From: Gammaproteobacteria bacterium
Lineage (GTDB): Bacteria > Pseudomonadota > Gammaproteobacteria > Pseudomonadales > Azotimanducaceae
Length of the DNA: 64,000 nucleotides
Assembly (NCBI GenBank): GCA_026708185.1
Contig: JAPOVK010000027.1
Span: 62,001 to 126,000, forward strand
Direction of reading: 5' to 3'
The translations under genes and the position numbers were made by a program. Numbering within the stretch: the stretch's first letter is position 1; every line of letters starts with the position of its first letter. The notes beneath the pieces are model-generated. The model worked only from the letters and a program-made list of their open reading frames with translations. It made no database searches and was not told the DNA's origin. Below, piece after piece: positions 15,619 to 25,145 of the stretch.

Positions 15619-17961
15619 GTGCCCGCAAGGACAGCTACGGTTTGGGCGGCGCTGGCGCTGCTGTCGTGGCGGGCGGACGCTTCCGATCTCGCAGAGTCGC
15701 TGTGGCAAGCGGGCGATTCTCGAGACTCAAGCTGCGGCACGTATGCCGAGCCGACCTGGCAGTTGCCACGCAGCACGGACAACGCCAGCCAACCCGTCGA
15801 AGTGAGTGCCCACCGCGTGCTGGCTAACTTAGGCGCTCGCGGCGAGATCGTCGGCGCCGTGGCGATCCAACAGGGCAATCGTCTGCTGACCGCGGATCGC
15901 CTGCAGGTCGACGACTTCACGTCACGGGTCACAGCACCCGACGGCGTACGCCTGCGCCAGCCGGGTCTGGACATCGTGGCGACGACCGGCACGGTTTCCC
16001 TTGCCGACGACGAGGCGGACGTGGTCGACGCCGCGTTCGTGCTCACAGATGTAGGTTTCAGGGGGATGAGCTCCCGGATGGCCCGCGAGGGCGGCAAACT
16101 GACGCTCCAGGGCACGTCCCTTACCCGCTGCCCGCCCCGCAACCGGGCCTGGACCATGCACGTCGCCGAGCTGGCGATCGCCGACGGCGAGCCCTTCGCG
16201 CGTGCGCGGCATGCACGGCTCGAACTCGGCAACGTGCCGATCTTCTACGCGCCCTACCTGCGCCTGCCCGTACGCGGCGAGCGCGCCAGCGGGTTCCTAT
16301 TCCCCAACGTGGGCCACAACGACGACGGCGTCGACGTCTCCCTGCCTTACTACCTCAACCTCGCCGCGAACTACGACGCCACGCTGACGCCGCGTTGGAT
16401 CGCCCGCCGCGGCACCGGTGTCGAGGCCGAAGTTCGCCATCTCGATCGTCGCTCCCGGAACGAAATGGGCATGGCCTTGCTGGCCAGCGACGACCTCTAC
16501 GATGGCCAACTGCCGCGCGAGGATTTCGTGGCGCAAAGCCCCGATGCCCACTTCGAACCCGCCGACCGCTGGCTGCTCTCAACCAGCCACCAGGGACGCT
16601 ATGGACCGTGGCGCACCTTCCTCGACTACACGGCGGTCAGCGACAACGACTACTTCATCGACCTCGGCTCGGAGGTCGCCGTCGCGAGCCGGGTTTCCCT
16701 CGAGCGACGTGCGGGGATCCAGTACGCGGGCGGCGGCCTGTTCGCGCGGCTGTGGGCACAGGGCTTCCAACGCCTCGAACCCGGCCTCGAGCCCTATCGG
16801 CGACTGCCCGAGGCCAATCTGACCTACGACGGCGGCCTTCCCGGGCCGGCCGCTTGGTCGATCGGTGCCGCGTGGTCGGCGTTTCGGCGCAGCGGCATGG
16901 CGCGCGGTCTCCTCGCCATCACCGGCGAGCGGCTGCACGTCGAGCCCCGCATCCGGCTGCCGCTTTCTCGCTCGTGGGGCTTCCTGAACCTCTCGGCCGG
17001 CTTGCGCCTGACCGACTACACGCTTGACAACGTCGCTGCTGTCGCAGCGGTCGCTGCTGGCGCAGCGGTCGCTGCTAGCGCAGCAGCGAGCAACGATTCG
17101 CGCACCGTGCACCTCGGCATCGCCGACGCGGGTCTCTTCCTGGAGCGAGACCTGCCCGGGGGCTGGATCCAGACCCTGGAACCACGGCTGAACTACCTAG
17201 TGCAGTCCTACGCCGACCAAGACCACCTGCCCCGTTTCGATACGACGGTGCCCGCGATTTCGTACCGGCAACTGTTCCGCGACAACCGCTTCGCCGGCCT
17301 CGATCGGATCGGCGACGCCAACCGCGTTGCCATCGGTCTAACGTCGCGTCTACTGTCCACGACCACGGGCGCAGAGCGACTCACCGCGCGCCTCGGCGTG
17401 GTGCGTCACTTCCGGGATCGGCGGGTGACGTTCGCCGGTCGTCCGAGCCCGGACGAGACCCGGCGCACATCACCCGTGGCCGGCGAGGTGCAGACGACGC
17501 TCGGGCCCGTATCGCTGATCTCGACCCTTGCCTGGGACCAACGGGACGGGCAACTCGACGAAACCGGATTGAGCCTGCTCTTCAAGCGCGACAGCACGCG
17601 GATCGTCAATGTCGGGTACCGGCGCCGTACGCGCTACGACGTCGAGCAGACGGATGTCTCCTTCTACTGGCCGTTGACCAACCGCTGGCGTGCGTTCGGC
17701 CGATGGAACCATGATTGGCATTTTGGTCAAAACATCGAGCGATTCGCAGGCGTTGAGTACGCCGGGTGTTGCCTGGCGGTGAAACTCGCCTGGCACCAGA
17801 CGATCGACATACCGCGCAACCGGTTGACGGCCGACGCGGATTTCGACACGGGCGTGCTTCTGCAGATCGCCTTCCGGGGCCTAGGCGGCTTCGGCACGAG
17901 GGTTGATTCCAGGCTGGAGCGTGGCATAAAGGGCTATCCGCAGGAGGGAACGTACCGGTGA
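15619..17961 (+). CDS. lptD: LPS-assembly outer membrane protein LptD
   Basis: About 780 residues. It forms the outer-membrane beta-barrel that, with LptE, inserts lipopolysaccharide. A signal peptide (TVWAALALLSWRADA) is followed by the periplasmic OstA/LptA-like jellyroll (~50-210) and a barrel. The conserved cysteines of the disulfide switch are present: Cys in SSCGTY, Cys in TRCPPRNR, and the paired CC near the C-terminus (YAGCCLAV). I prefer the GTG at 15619, with AAGG eight bases upstream; ATG at 15577 is an alternative. A barrel loop holds three 18-bp palindromic repeats (17032-17085). The stop overlaps the surA GTG. Confidence 0.93.
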   Translation: MPARTATVWAALALLSWRADASDLAESLWQAGDSRDSSCGTYAEPTWQLPRSTDNASQPVEVSAHRVLANLGARGEIVGAVAIQQGNRLLTADRLQVDDFTSRVTAPDGVRLRQPGLDIVATTGTVSLADDEADVVDAAFVLTDVGFRGMSSRMAREGGKLTLQGTSLTRCPPRNRAWTMHVAELAIADGEPFARARHARLELGNVPIFYAPYLRLPVRGERASGFLFPNVGHNDDGVDVSLPYYLNLAANYDATLTPRWIARRGTGVEAEVRHLDRRSRNEMGMALLASDDLYDGQLPREDFVAQSPDAHFEPADRWLLSTSHQGRYGPWRTFLDYTAVSDNDYFIDLGSEVAVASRVSLERRAGIQYAGGGLFARLWAQGFQRLEPGLEPYRRLPEANLTYDGGLPGPAAWSIGAAWSAFRRSGMARGLLAITGERLHVEPRIRLPLSRSWGFLNLSAGLRLTDYTLDNVAAVAAVAAGAAVAASAAASNDSRTVHLGIADAGLFLERDLPGGWIQTLEPRLNYLVQSYADQDHLPRFDTTVPAISYRQLFRDNRFAGLDRIGDANRVAIGLTSRLLSTTTGAERLTARLGVVRHFRDRRVTFAGRPSPDETRRTSPVAGEVQTTLGPVSLISTLAWDQRDGQLDETGLSLLFKRDSTRIVNVGYRRRTRYDVEQTDVSFYWPLTNRWRAFGRWNHDWHFGQNIERFAGVEYAGCCLAVKLAWHQTIDIPRNRLTADADFDTGVLLQIAFRGLGGFGTRVDSRLERGIKGYPQEGTYR
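17032..17085 (+). repeat. Three tandem 18-bp palindromic units inside lptD
   Basis: Units at 17032-17049, 17050-17067 and 17068-17085 follow the pattern GTCGCTGCTNGCGCAGCG, each with self-complementary GCTGC/GCAGC arms. They encode VAA(V/G/S)AA three times, in frame, giving an alanine-rich insertion in a predicted barrel loop. Slippage could change the copy number by six residues at a time without a frameshift. Confidence 0.85.
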
Positions 17962-19307
17962 GAAGCTTTGTTGACCGCGGCTCATCTCCACCGTTGAGCC
18001 TAGTTTTTCGCCTGGCGGCGTTCGGCGCCATGGCGTTGGGCACCGCCGCGCTGGCGAGCCCGGAGCCCGTGGATCGCATCGTCGCGATCGTCAACGACGA
18101 CGTGGTACTCGCGAGCGAAGTCGTCGAGCGCTACGAGGGCGCCATGCAACGCCTGCGCGAGGAGGGTCAGCCGGACCTCATACCCAAGGAGGCGCTTATC
18201 GAGCAGATCGTCGAACGGTTGATCCTCGAGAGCATCCAACTGCAGGAGGCCGAAACCCGCGGCGTCGTGGTCGACGACGAGACCTTGACCCGCGCGGTCA
18301 CCGAGTACGCGCAGCAGGGCGGAATGACCATCGACCAGTTCATTGCGGCCCTCGACGGCGAGGGCCTGTCCTACCGGGGGTTCCGCGACACGGTGCGGCG
18401 CCAACTGACCCTCGACCGGGTACAGCGCGAGGTGGTCAACCGGCGGGTCTACATCACCGAGCAGGATCTCACCGAACTGCTCGCTTCGCCTTTCTTCGCC
18501 GAACAGCTTTCCGACGAGTACCGTCTCGGTCACATCCTCCTGCCGGTTGCGAGCGGCGCGACCCAGAGCCAGATGGACGCCGTCCGCCGCCAAGCCGAGG
18601 CCCTCGTGGCCGAGTTGCGCGGCGGCGCCGACTTCGCCGCCGCGGCCGTGGAGCATTCGTCGGCCTCCACGGCCTTGGAAGGCGGCGACCTGGGCTGGCG
18701 CCGCGCTAACCGACTGCCGAGCCTGTTCGCCGAAGCCGTCCTCGATCTAGCCCCTGGCACCGTTCTCGATCCCATGCAGAACGCCTCCGGCTTCCATATC
18801 GCGAAGGTCCTGGACCGCCGCGGCGCGTCGCAGCAGACCGCCAACGAGACGTTGCTGCGCCACATTCTCGTCGAGCCGTCGGCAATCCTTTCCGATGCCG
18901 AGGCGGAGGCGCTGGTGGCGGACCTTCGCAGCCGCATCGGTGCAGGCGAGGACTTCGGCGACCTGGCGATGGAGTACTCCGACGATCCGGGTTCGGCGCT
19001 CGCCGGGGGCGACCTCGGCTGGACGACCGGGGCCGAGTTCGTGCCCGAGTTCCGCCAGGCGATGGCCGCCACGGCGACCGGTGAGCTGTCGGAACCTTTC
19101 CAATCCGAGTTCGGCTGGCACGTGCTCGAGGTTCTCGACCGGCGCGAGCAGGACGCCAGCGAGGAAGCGCGACGCGACTACGCGACGCGCGTTCTCCACG
19201 CGCAGCGCTTCGACGAACGCTTGGAGGAGTGGCTGACCGAGATCCGCGACGAGGCATTCGTCGACCAACGTCTCGCCATCACGCCGGAGGACGAGTCGGG
19301 AAACTGA
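17958..19307 (+). CDS. surA: Periplasmic chaperone / peptidyl-prolyl isomerase SurA
   Basis: 449 residues. The signal peptide lies at about 1-36 (LAAFGAMALGTAALAS), then the SurA N-terminal chaperone domain (VDRIVAIVNDDVVLASEV), and two parvulin PPIase domains (about 190-290 with YRLGHILLPV, and 305-405 with LRHILVEPS and YSDDPGSALAGGDLGW). It escorts outer-membrane proteins, including LptD, to the Bam machinery. The GTG start overlaps the lptD stop (GTGA), so the client barrel and its chaperone are translationally coupled. In E. coli and Pseudomonas pdxA follows; here ksgA follows directly. Confidence 0.95.
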   Translation: MRSFVDRGSSPPLSLVFRLAAFGAMALGTAALASPEPVDRIVAIVNDDVVLASEVVERYEGAMQRLREEGQPDLIPKEALIEQIVERLILESIQLQEAETRGVVVDDETLTRAVTEYAQQGGMTIDQFIAALDGEGLSYRGFRDTVRRQLTLDRVQREVVNRRVYITEQDLTELLASPFFAEQLSDEYRLGHILLPVASGATQSQMDAVRRQAEALVAELRGGADFAAAAVEHSSASTALEGGDLGWRRANRLPSLFAEAVLDLAPGTVLDPMQNASGFHIAKVLDRRGASQQTANETLLRHILVEPSAILSDAEAEALVADLRSRIGAGEDFGDLAMEYSDDPGSALAGGDLGWTTGAEFVPEFRQAMAATATGELSEPFQSEFGWHVLEVLDRREQDASEEARRDYATRVLHAQRFDERLEEWLTEIRDEAFVDQRLAITPEDESGN

Positions 19308-19329
19308 TCGGCGCGGCGCGGTCCTTGCC

Positions 19330-20124
19330 ATGTCGAGCTCACGTGCCCGCGCCGTCCTGCCGCGACGTCCGCGCAAGCGTTTTGGCCAACATTTCCTGAC
19401 CGACCCCGCGGTCGTTGAACGCATCTTCGGCGCGCTGCGCTGCCAGCCGACAGACCGCATCCTCGAGATCGGCCCCGGCACGGGCCTGCTCACCGAGCGG
19501 CTATGCCGCGAGGCGGGAACGGTGACGGCCATCGAAGTCGACCGCGACCTAGCGGCTGGTCTGCATGCGCGGCTGCCGGCTTTGCGCGTCGTCTGCGACG
19601 ATGTCCTCGCCACGGACCTGGGGGCATATCTCGACGCGGATGGTGCCCTGCGCGTCGTTGGCAACCTCCCCTACAACGTCGCCACGCCGCTGCTCGGCCG
19701 ACTCTTCGATGTGATCGACCGCATCAGCGACGCCCACGTCATGCTGCAGGCGGAAGTGGCAGACCGGTTGGCCGCCCTCCCGGGCACCAAGAGCTATGGC
19801 CGCCTCTCGGTGACCGCCCAGTACCACTGTCGAATCGAGCGCCTGTTCGACGTCGAGGCCACAAGCTTCACGCCCGCGCCCAAGGTGCGCTCGGGCTTTG
19901 TCCGACTGCGCGCCCGAGAGTGCGAACCGTGCGACACGACCGCCCTCGCTACGGTCTTGCGCGCCGCCTTCGGCCAGCGCCGAAAAACCCTGGGCAATGC
20001 CCTAAAATCGTTCGCGCTGGACTGGCAGGTGCTCGCACTCGATGCTGGCGCACGAGCCGAGAACCTGCACGTCGAGGACTTCGTTGCCATCGCCAATGCG
20101 GTTGCGGCCAGACGGTCCGGATAA
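19330..20124 (+). CDS. ksgA: 16S rRNA dimethyladenosine transferase KsgA
   Basis: 264 residues. It dimethylates two adjacent adenines near the 3' end of 16S rRNA as a late step in 30S assembly. Motifs: KRFGQHFLTDPAVVERI at the N-terminus, the SAM-binding ILEIGPGTGLLTE, and the adenine-binding NLPYN (VVGNLPYNVATPLL). The C-terminus FGQRRKTLGNAL is also typical. The gene lies in the surA-ksgA-apaG-apaH series with pdxA absent. The spacing to surA is 22 bases and to apaG nine bases. Confidence 0.96.
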   Translation: MSSSRARAVLPRRPRKRFGQHFLTDPAVVERIFGALRCQPTDRILEIGPGTGLLTERLCREAGTVTAIEVDRDLAAGLHARLPALRVVCDDVLATDLGAYLDADGALRVVGNLPYNVATPLLGRLFDVIDRISDAHVMLQAEVADRLAALPGTKSYGRLSVTAQYHCRIERLFDVEATSFTPAPKVRSGFVRLRARECEPCDTTALATVLRAAFGQRRKTLGNALKSFALDWQVLALDAGARAENLHVEDFVAIANAVAARRSG

Positions 20125-20133
20125 GGAGCCGCC

Positions 20134-20547
20134 ATGACAGAACCCTCAGCCGGGGAGCGCGAGGGGCCTGCCCCTCGCAGGAACTTCCAGGTCAGCGTGG
20201 AGACGAGGTTCGTGGCCACCGAGTCCGACCCCGCCGAGCCGCGCTACGTCTTCGCCTACACGATCACCATCGCCAATCACGGCAGCGAAGCCGCCCAGCT
20301 ACTGAACCGCTACTGGCTGATCACCGACGGCGACGGCCATCAGAAGGAAGTTCGCGGCCCCGGCGTGGTCGGCAACCAGCCGCGGATAGCACCCGGGGAA
20401 GCGTTCCGCTACACGAGCGCCTGCGTCCTCGAAACCGAAGTCGGTGTCATGCAGGGCCACTACGAGTTCCAGGGCGCCGACGGCGATGCCTTCGACGTGC
20501 CCATCGACGCCTTCACCCTGGCCGCCCCGAACGTCATCGTGCATTGA
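20134..20547 (+). CDS. apaG: ApaG domain protein with palindromic-repeat N-terminus
   Basis: 137 residues. The ApaG fold is clear from about residue 17 on: RYVFAYTITIANHG, RYWLITDGDGH, VVGNQPRIAPGEAF, MQGHYEFQG. The role of ApaG in bacteria is not settled; it is usually linked to apaH and stress nucleotides. The first 16 residues are MT followed by EPSAGEREGPAPRR, encoded by a copy of the dispersed palindromic repeat (20140-20181). AAGGAG stands eight bases before the ATG, which supports translation of the repeat. The apaH gene follows after six bases. Confidence 0.93.
   Translation: MTEPSAGEREGPAPRRNFQVSVETRFVATESDPAEPRYVFAYTITIANHGSEAAQLLNRYWLITDGDGHQKEVRGPGVVGNQPRIAPGEAFRYTSACVLETEVGVMQGHYEFQGADGDAFDVPIDAFTLAAPNVIVH
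20140..20181 (+). repeat. Coding palindromic repeat, copy in apaG
   Basis: One unit of the dispersed family. The dyad core is GCGAGGGG and CCCCTCGC separated by CCTG; other copies have three bases between the arms, so this one has a one-base expansion that shifts the downstream residues to PAPRR. It is translated as EPSAGEREGPAPRR at the extreme N-terminus of ApaG. Confidence 0.9.
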
Positions 20548-20553
20548 CGCGAT

Positions 20554-21363
20554 ATGGCCACCTACATCGTCGGCGACATCCAGGGGTGCTTCCGCAGCCT
20601 CGAACGGCTGCTCGAGCACATCGACTTCGCGGCCGAGGACAGCCTGTGGTGCGTCGGCGACCTGGTCAACCGCGGACCCGGATCCTTGGATACGCTGCGA
20701 TTCACGCGCGCGCTCGGGCCGCGCTTCCGAACGGTCCTCGGCAACCACGACCTGCATTTCATGGCCATGGTCTACGGCGGCCATCCGCATCGCGCCAGCG
20801 ACACGATGGAGGCGCTGCTCGACGCGCCCGATTGTGTCGAGTTGGCCGAGTGGCTGCGCCGACAGCCGCTCCTGATCGACGGTGACGACTTCCTGATCGT
20901 CCACGCCGGGATCCCGCACATCTGGGACAAGAGCACCGCCATCGGAAACGCCCGAGAGGTCGAGGCGGTCATCCGCGGTCCCGGACACGGTGCGTTCTTC
21001 GAGGCCATGTACGGCAACGAGCCACCGCTGTGGGATCCGGACCTGGCCGGCATGCCGCGGCATCGAGCGATCACGAACTACCTCACGCGCATGCGCCTGG
21101 TCGACGCGCACGGGCGTATGGACTTCGCTCACAAGGGCGATCTCCTGGACCTGCCGGCTGGCTATCAGCCGTGGTTCGCCTACCCGCCACGCATCGACGG
21201 AATCCTGTACTTCGGCCACTGGGCGGCGCTCGACGGCGAAACCGGCCATGCCCAACTGGTTGGCCTCGATACCGGCTGTGTCTGGGGACGCCAACTGACG
21301 GCGGTCCGTCTCGACGATCGGAGGCTGTTCGCCGTGGACGCCGTACCGACGGACGTCGCGTGA
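20554..21363 (+). CDS. apaH: Symmetrical bis(5'-nucleosyl)-tetraphosphatase
   Basis: 269 residues of the metallophosphatase superfamily. It cleaves Ap4A to two ADP and also removes NpnN caps from RNA. Metal-binding motifs are [33 protein letters not shown] and LIVHAGIPH, all intact. A further conserved region, YFGHWAAL, is near the C-terminus. It follows apaG by six bases and its stop overlaps the GTG of cca. Confidence 0.96.
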   Translation: MATYIVGDIQGCFRSLERLLEHIDFAAEDSLWCVGDLVNRGPGSLDTLRFTRALGPRFRTVLGNHDLHFMAMVYGGHPHRASDTMEALLDAPDCVELAEWLRRQPLLIDGDDFLIVHAGIPHIWDKSTAIGNAREVEAVIRGPGHGAFFEAMYGNEPPLWDPDLAGMPRHRAITNYLTRMRLVDAHGRMDFAHKGDLLDLPAGYQPWFAYPPRIDGILYFGHWAALDGETGHAQLVGLDTGCVWGRQLTAVRLDDRRLFAVDAVPTDVA

Positions 21364-22415
21364 AGACGTACCTGGTCGGCGGCGCCGTGCGAGACCGGCT
21401 CCTCGGCCGCAAGCCCGCCGAGAACGACTGGGTGGTCGTCGGTGCAACCCCCGCGGATCTGCTGAAACGCGGCTACTGCCAGGTCGGCCGGGACTTCCCC
21501 GTCTTCCTGCATCCGGACACGGGCGAGGAGTACGCGCTGGCGCGCACCGAGCGCCGCACAGGACCCGGCCATACGGATTTCGTGTGCCGAGCCGATCCGG
21601 GCGTCACGCTGGAAGAGGATCTCAAGCGTCGCGACCTCACCATCAATGCCATCGCCTCCGACGGGCCGGACCTTGTCGATCCCTACGGCGGACGGCGCGA
21701 CATCGAGGCGCGGCTGCTGCGCCATGTCTCGCCCGCTTTCCGCGACGATCCGCTGCGCGTATTCCGCGTCGCCCGTTTCGCGGCCCAACTGCCTGGGTTC
21801 ACGGTTTGCGCAGAGACCACGGCGCTCATGGCCGACATGGTCCCCGAACTCAGGGCGCTGCCCGGTGAACGGGTCTGGCAGGAGTTGGCGAAGGCGATGG
21901 CAGGAACCGCGCCGGCGCGTTTCTACGAGGTGCTGCGCACCCTCGATGGCGCCGACTGGTTCGCCGGCCTGGATCTCGACAAGACCGTGGCGCTCTATTG
22001 GGAGCGTCATTTCTCCGACGGCGAAGTCGCCCTCATCGCCCTCGGCTGGGTCACGTCGCCGGACGCGGTGGAGGCCACGTACAAGCGGCTGCGCGCGCCA
22101 CGCCTGGTCCGACGTGCGAGCACGCTACTGGCCAGGTACGGGCGCACGCTCACCGATGGAAGCGCTTCCGCCGCTGACGTCGTCGACGGCTTCGCGGCCA
22201 TCGAGGCGTTCCGCACTGGCCGGATCGCCGGACTCGTCTTGGATGCCGTCGCGACGTGCGCGGGCAAGTCCCGCGAACCGCTACACGCGCTCGTGGGCGA
22301 ACTGCGGCGCATACGTGTCAATGTCGGGCCCGGACCCGAACACGGGAACGCGCTGCGGGGCGCACGGATCCGCCGCGTGGAGCACCTGCGGGGCACGGGT
22401 AGTCGCGGGGGTTAA
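21360..22415 (+). CDS. cca: CCA-adding tRNA nucleotidyltransferase
   Basis: 351 residues. It adds or repairs the 3' CCA of tRNAs. The nucleotidyltransferase head is strongly conserved: [73 protein letters not shown]. The C-terminal HD phosphohydrolase domain found in E. coli Cca is absent, so this is the shorter class. The GTG start shares four bases with the apaH stop (GTGA). A larger ORF starting at 21030 is only the apaH overlap read in another frame. Confidence 0.93.
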   Translation: MKTYLVGGAVRDRLLGRKPAENDWVVVGATPADLLKRGYCQVGRDFPVFLHPDTGEEYALARTERRTGPGHTDFVCRADPGVTLEEDLKRRDLTINAIASDGPDLVDPYGGRRDIEARLLRHVSPAFRDDPLRVFRVARFAAQLPGFTVCAETTALMADMVPELRALPGERVWQELAKAMAGTAPARFYEVLRTLDGADWFAGLDLDKTVALYWERHFSDGEVALIALGWVTSPDAVEATYKRLRAPRLVRRASTLLARYGRTLTDGSASAADVVDGFAAIEAFRTGRIAGLVLDAVATCAGKSREPLHALVGELRRIRVNVGPGPEHGNALRGARIRRVEHLRGTGSRGG

Positions 22416-22550
22416 GAAAAGGATGGGGTGTCGGCGCCAATCCACCCGGCAAAACGCTCGGCTAGCGTACGTCACCGCCGAGGTGAAGCGCATCGACTGG
22501 CTACCTTCAACACTCCACAGGCTTGGTAAGTACGCGGAGACGGGGAACAC

Positions 22551-23519
22551 ATGAGGACTCGGACACTGGTCCTACTTGCTCTGTGGGTCGGCATGGCTGT
22601 GTCTGCCGGCGAGGACGTGGAACGCTTCCGCCACTTCATGGAGGAAGGCGTCATGGATCCAAGCATGCCGGCTGCGACAGCGAATGAGCTCGTCGGGGAG
22701 GGAATATTCAGTGGGCACGGCGTGGTCGTGGAAATGACGGTGAGGGCGATGGGGGAGCATGCGGCGTATGTCGCCAATGACTTCCTGAGCCGGCACGTCG
22801 TGATTCCAAACCGCGAGTTCGCGCAGGTGCCGGGTCTCAGGGAGTTCTTGATCGAACACTGGCGCGTGCGCAACCGTGAATCCGGGCACAACACATCCGA
22901 CGTGATAGAGCGGGAAACGAGCGACATCGGCAACCTAGAACTCGACGAGACGACCCCGGAGGGCCCTGACAGCCTAACCGAGGGTGTCTGGGAAAGGATC
23001 GGAAAGGAAGTACGCGAGCGGACGCCGGCATGGACCTCGATTCCGTTGATCTTGGCAGTGAACTGGCCCGGCGACCTTGCGGTCGAGCAGTTCCTGTACG
23101 AGATGCTGGATTCGGATGGATCGCCACACATCACGCTGACTACGCTGGCACTGTTGAACGACGGGAAGTTCACGTCCGAGCAGGCGAACTCGTTTCGGGT
23201 GCGGGAACTCGTCAGGTCGGATGCAGGTCACGTGGGGGTGAGTCTCGCCGCCGAGGGCCTGGCACTATCGCGTCCCGAGTATGCGCTGCCGGTGCTGATC
23301 GCCGCAGGTGCAGAGCACCCGGCGGCTCTCGACGCCGTACGAGTAGCGGTGGCTGGCTATACGGACGGGCAACTCGCCCGCTACGCCGATGAACTGCGTC
23401 GTCTTGTGCCGCGGACCCTGGAACTCATGCCTGAGGGTACGGAAAGGGATGCTGTTGAGCGTCTCTTGCGCTTTGCTGAGGACCAAGCGGCCGGGTCAGA
23501 GGCCCGGCTTACACCCTAG
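22551..23519 (+). CDS. Secreted hypothetical protein
   Basis: 322 residues, not recognised. A signal peptide (MRTRTLVLLALWVGMAVSAG) is followed by a soluble, largely helical sequence with no clear catalytic motif. Repeated short helix pairs in the C-terminal half (LALLNDGKFTSEQANSF, LAAEGLALSRPEYALPVLIA, VAVAGYTDGQLARYADELRR) look HEAT-like. GGGGA precedes the ATG by a few bases. The last residues (AGSEARLTP) are encoded by a short palindrome (23490-23508) with a relative near 50718, suggesting the stop is supplied by a repeat element. It begins an accessory stretch after the conserved cca operon. Confidence 0.6.
   Translation: MRTRTLVLLALWVGMAVSAGEDVERFRHFMEEGVMDPSMPAATANELVGEGIFSGHGVVVEMTVRAMGEHAAYVANDFLSRHVVIPNREFAQVPGLREFLIEHWRVRNRESGHNTSDVIERETSDIGNLELDETTPEGPDSLTEGVWERIGKEVRERTPAWTSIPLILAVNWPGDLAVEQFLYEMLDSDGSPHITLTTLALLNDGKFTSEQANSFRVRELVRSDAGHVGVSLAAEGLALSRPEYALPVLIAAGAEHPAALDAVRVAVAGYTDGQLARYADELRRLVPRTLELMPEGTERDAVERLLRFAEDQAAGSEARLTP
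23490..23508. repeat. Short palindrome with AGA loop at the 3' end of the 22551 gene
   Basis: GCCGGGTC and GGCCCGGC form an 8-bp stem (one G-T wobble) around AGA. A related hairpin with the same AGA loop is at 50718-50734. It lies inside the final codons of the hypothetical gene and may act as its terminator, but there is no U-tract. Confidence 0.55.
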
Positions 23520-23851
23520 ACGGGCGTGCGCGCGTTGACCCGGTCCGGTGTGCAACCGGGCCGGGCTACGTCTGCCCGCAATCCGTGCGGGGAACCCGAT
23601 GAACGTGCCAATGGGGCATCAACTTGCCCATGGCACACCACGCCAGAGATTGCGCGGTTGGGACACACGCTCCGCGTCCGGTTTCCCCGCAAGCCCTGCA
23701 AGGTCGTCTTCATGCGGGGGGACAGCGCGTCTCGAGGCAAGCCGCACAGGTGGACCTGACAGATGACCGGCGCGTGCAGATCCTCGGAGGGCTGAGCCCG
23801 GTGACAGGATCGTGGAGCGAGGTCTGATGGCTCTTGTCGACGGTGCGCGAG
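23520..23851. other. 332-base intergenic region, no gene seen
   Basis: It lies between the convergent 22551 gene and the AAA ATPase gene. I inspected both strands. ORFs present are short, mutually overlapping and without family motifs. There is no tRNA-like fold, no CRISPR-like repeat and no clear terminator beyond the AGA-loop palindrome at its left edge. Confidence 0.5.
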
Positions 23852-25027
23852 TCAGGATCCTGGGCATTTGGCCGGCGGGAGGGTTTCCAGCCACTCCGAC
23901 ATCGACGGGATCGCGATGTCGTACCAACCGTCCGGGCTGATCGCCAAAACGCCCCGTTCGACCAGCGCGTTCGCGAACTCCGCGGGGCTTGTGCGGAACC
24001 AGCGGTCTCGGTCTAGGCCCAACCGCAGAATCACTTCCTCGCACAAACCCTCCAAGTCGTACATGCCGCGCGGACGCGTTGCGCGTGCTCCGGAAACGAC
24101 CTGGACAGTAGCGGCGGGTACCTTGTCGAGCACCGTGTCCGCCAAACGGGCGCCGTAGTAGGCCCGGCGGGCTTGGTCGGAGTCCAAGCGCACGGCGTCG
24201 AAGTCCACGCCGGCCAACCCCCCGTCCGTACGCAGGAGTTCCCGGCACAATGCCCGTTGCGCGCCGTGCAGATGCTGGGGCCAGCCGCGCGAAAGCCGTG
24301 CCACCGTCGCGCACGCACTTGCCTTCTCCGCATCGTCGCCCGAAACGCCGTAGGCGTCGAGGAGCTGCGCCGTTGACTCGACGCATTCGCCCTCGTCCAT
24401 GGCACCCATGTTGATGATGGCGTTGTCGGGCAGTCGCTCAAGGCCGCCGATGCTTCTCAGTCTGCCGGAAGTGTGGCTCAGGCCTGCGAACACGACGACC
24501 GTCGGGAACCCCAGTCCCGACATGTGGAGCAATCCCAATCCCGGCTGCTGGTCCTCGCCGACCAACTGCGCTTCGTCGAAGAACAGCACGAGCTTGGCGT
24601 TCTTGGTCGCTTGGTCGGCGACGAAGTTGCGTGCCTCGTCGCCGCCGGGTTTGGCGACCCGGAGATAGGCCCCGACGGCTTGACCGAACGCGGCGATCGT
24701 CCCCCCTGTCGCCGACGCCACGGAAACCGCGGTCCGCCTGATCTGGTCGACCAGTGTCTCTTCGCTGACGAGGTGTCCCCGGCGGATGTCGACGAAGAGC
24801 GTTTCATCCGAATAGCGTTGCCGGAGGTGTTCGACCAAGGACGTTTTTCCGCATCCCGGTGCACCCTGGAAGATCCGGAACGCGGCGGTCCTCTTGTTTT
24901 CCCAGTCCAACGTGTTGAACGAACTCTCGAAATGCCGGATTTCGTCGGCTCGGCCAGCGAAGAACGGTGCGATGTCCCGGTCGCCAAGGTCGATGAACTT
25001 GCGTGTCTGGTCGCTATCGAAAGCCAT
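23852..25027 (-). CDS. AAA ATPase / ORC-like ATP-binding protein, unknown role
   Basis: 391 residues. The P-loop (Walker A) FQGAPGCGKTSL lies near residue 50, Walker B LVLFFDEAQ near 150, and sensor-like residues follow. A C-terminal winged-helix-like region (WFRTSPAEFANALVERGVLAI) ends the protein. Such stand-alone ATPases are common in mobile or defence-related islands, but nothing beside it confirms this. I place the start at the ATG at 25027, giving MAFDSDQTRKF. A longer ORF to 25159 adds a non-conserved leader. A Phd-type antitoxin gene is divergent next door. Confidence 0.65.
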   Translation of the reverse strand: MAFDSDQTRKFIDLGDRDIAPFFAGRADEIRHFESSFNTLDWENKRTAAFRIFQGAPGCGKTSLVEHLRQRYSDETLFVDIRRGHLVSEETLVDQIRRTAVSVASATGGTIAAFGQAVGAYLRVAKPGGDEARNFVADQATKNAKLVLFFDEAQLVGEDQQPGLGLLHMSGLGFPTVVVFAGLSHTSGRLRSIGGLERLPDNAIINMGAMDEGECVESTAQLLDAYGVSGDDAEKASACATVARLSRGWPQHLHGAQRALCRELLRTDGGLAGVDFDAVRLDSDQARRAYYGARLADTVLDKVPAATVQVVSGARATRPRGMYDLEGLCEEVILRLGLDRDRWFRTSPAEFANALVERGVLAISPDGWYDIAIPSMSEWLETLPPAKCPGS

Positions 25028-25145
25028 GGCTAGGAGTGTAGACCCCGCGGGTTGGGGGCGCGGTTTAGCACTACCCGGACACTGCACGGACGCCACGCCC
25101 TTCAGTCGTCCTCGAGCATTCCTCGCAGGCTGTGGTGAAATGTAC

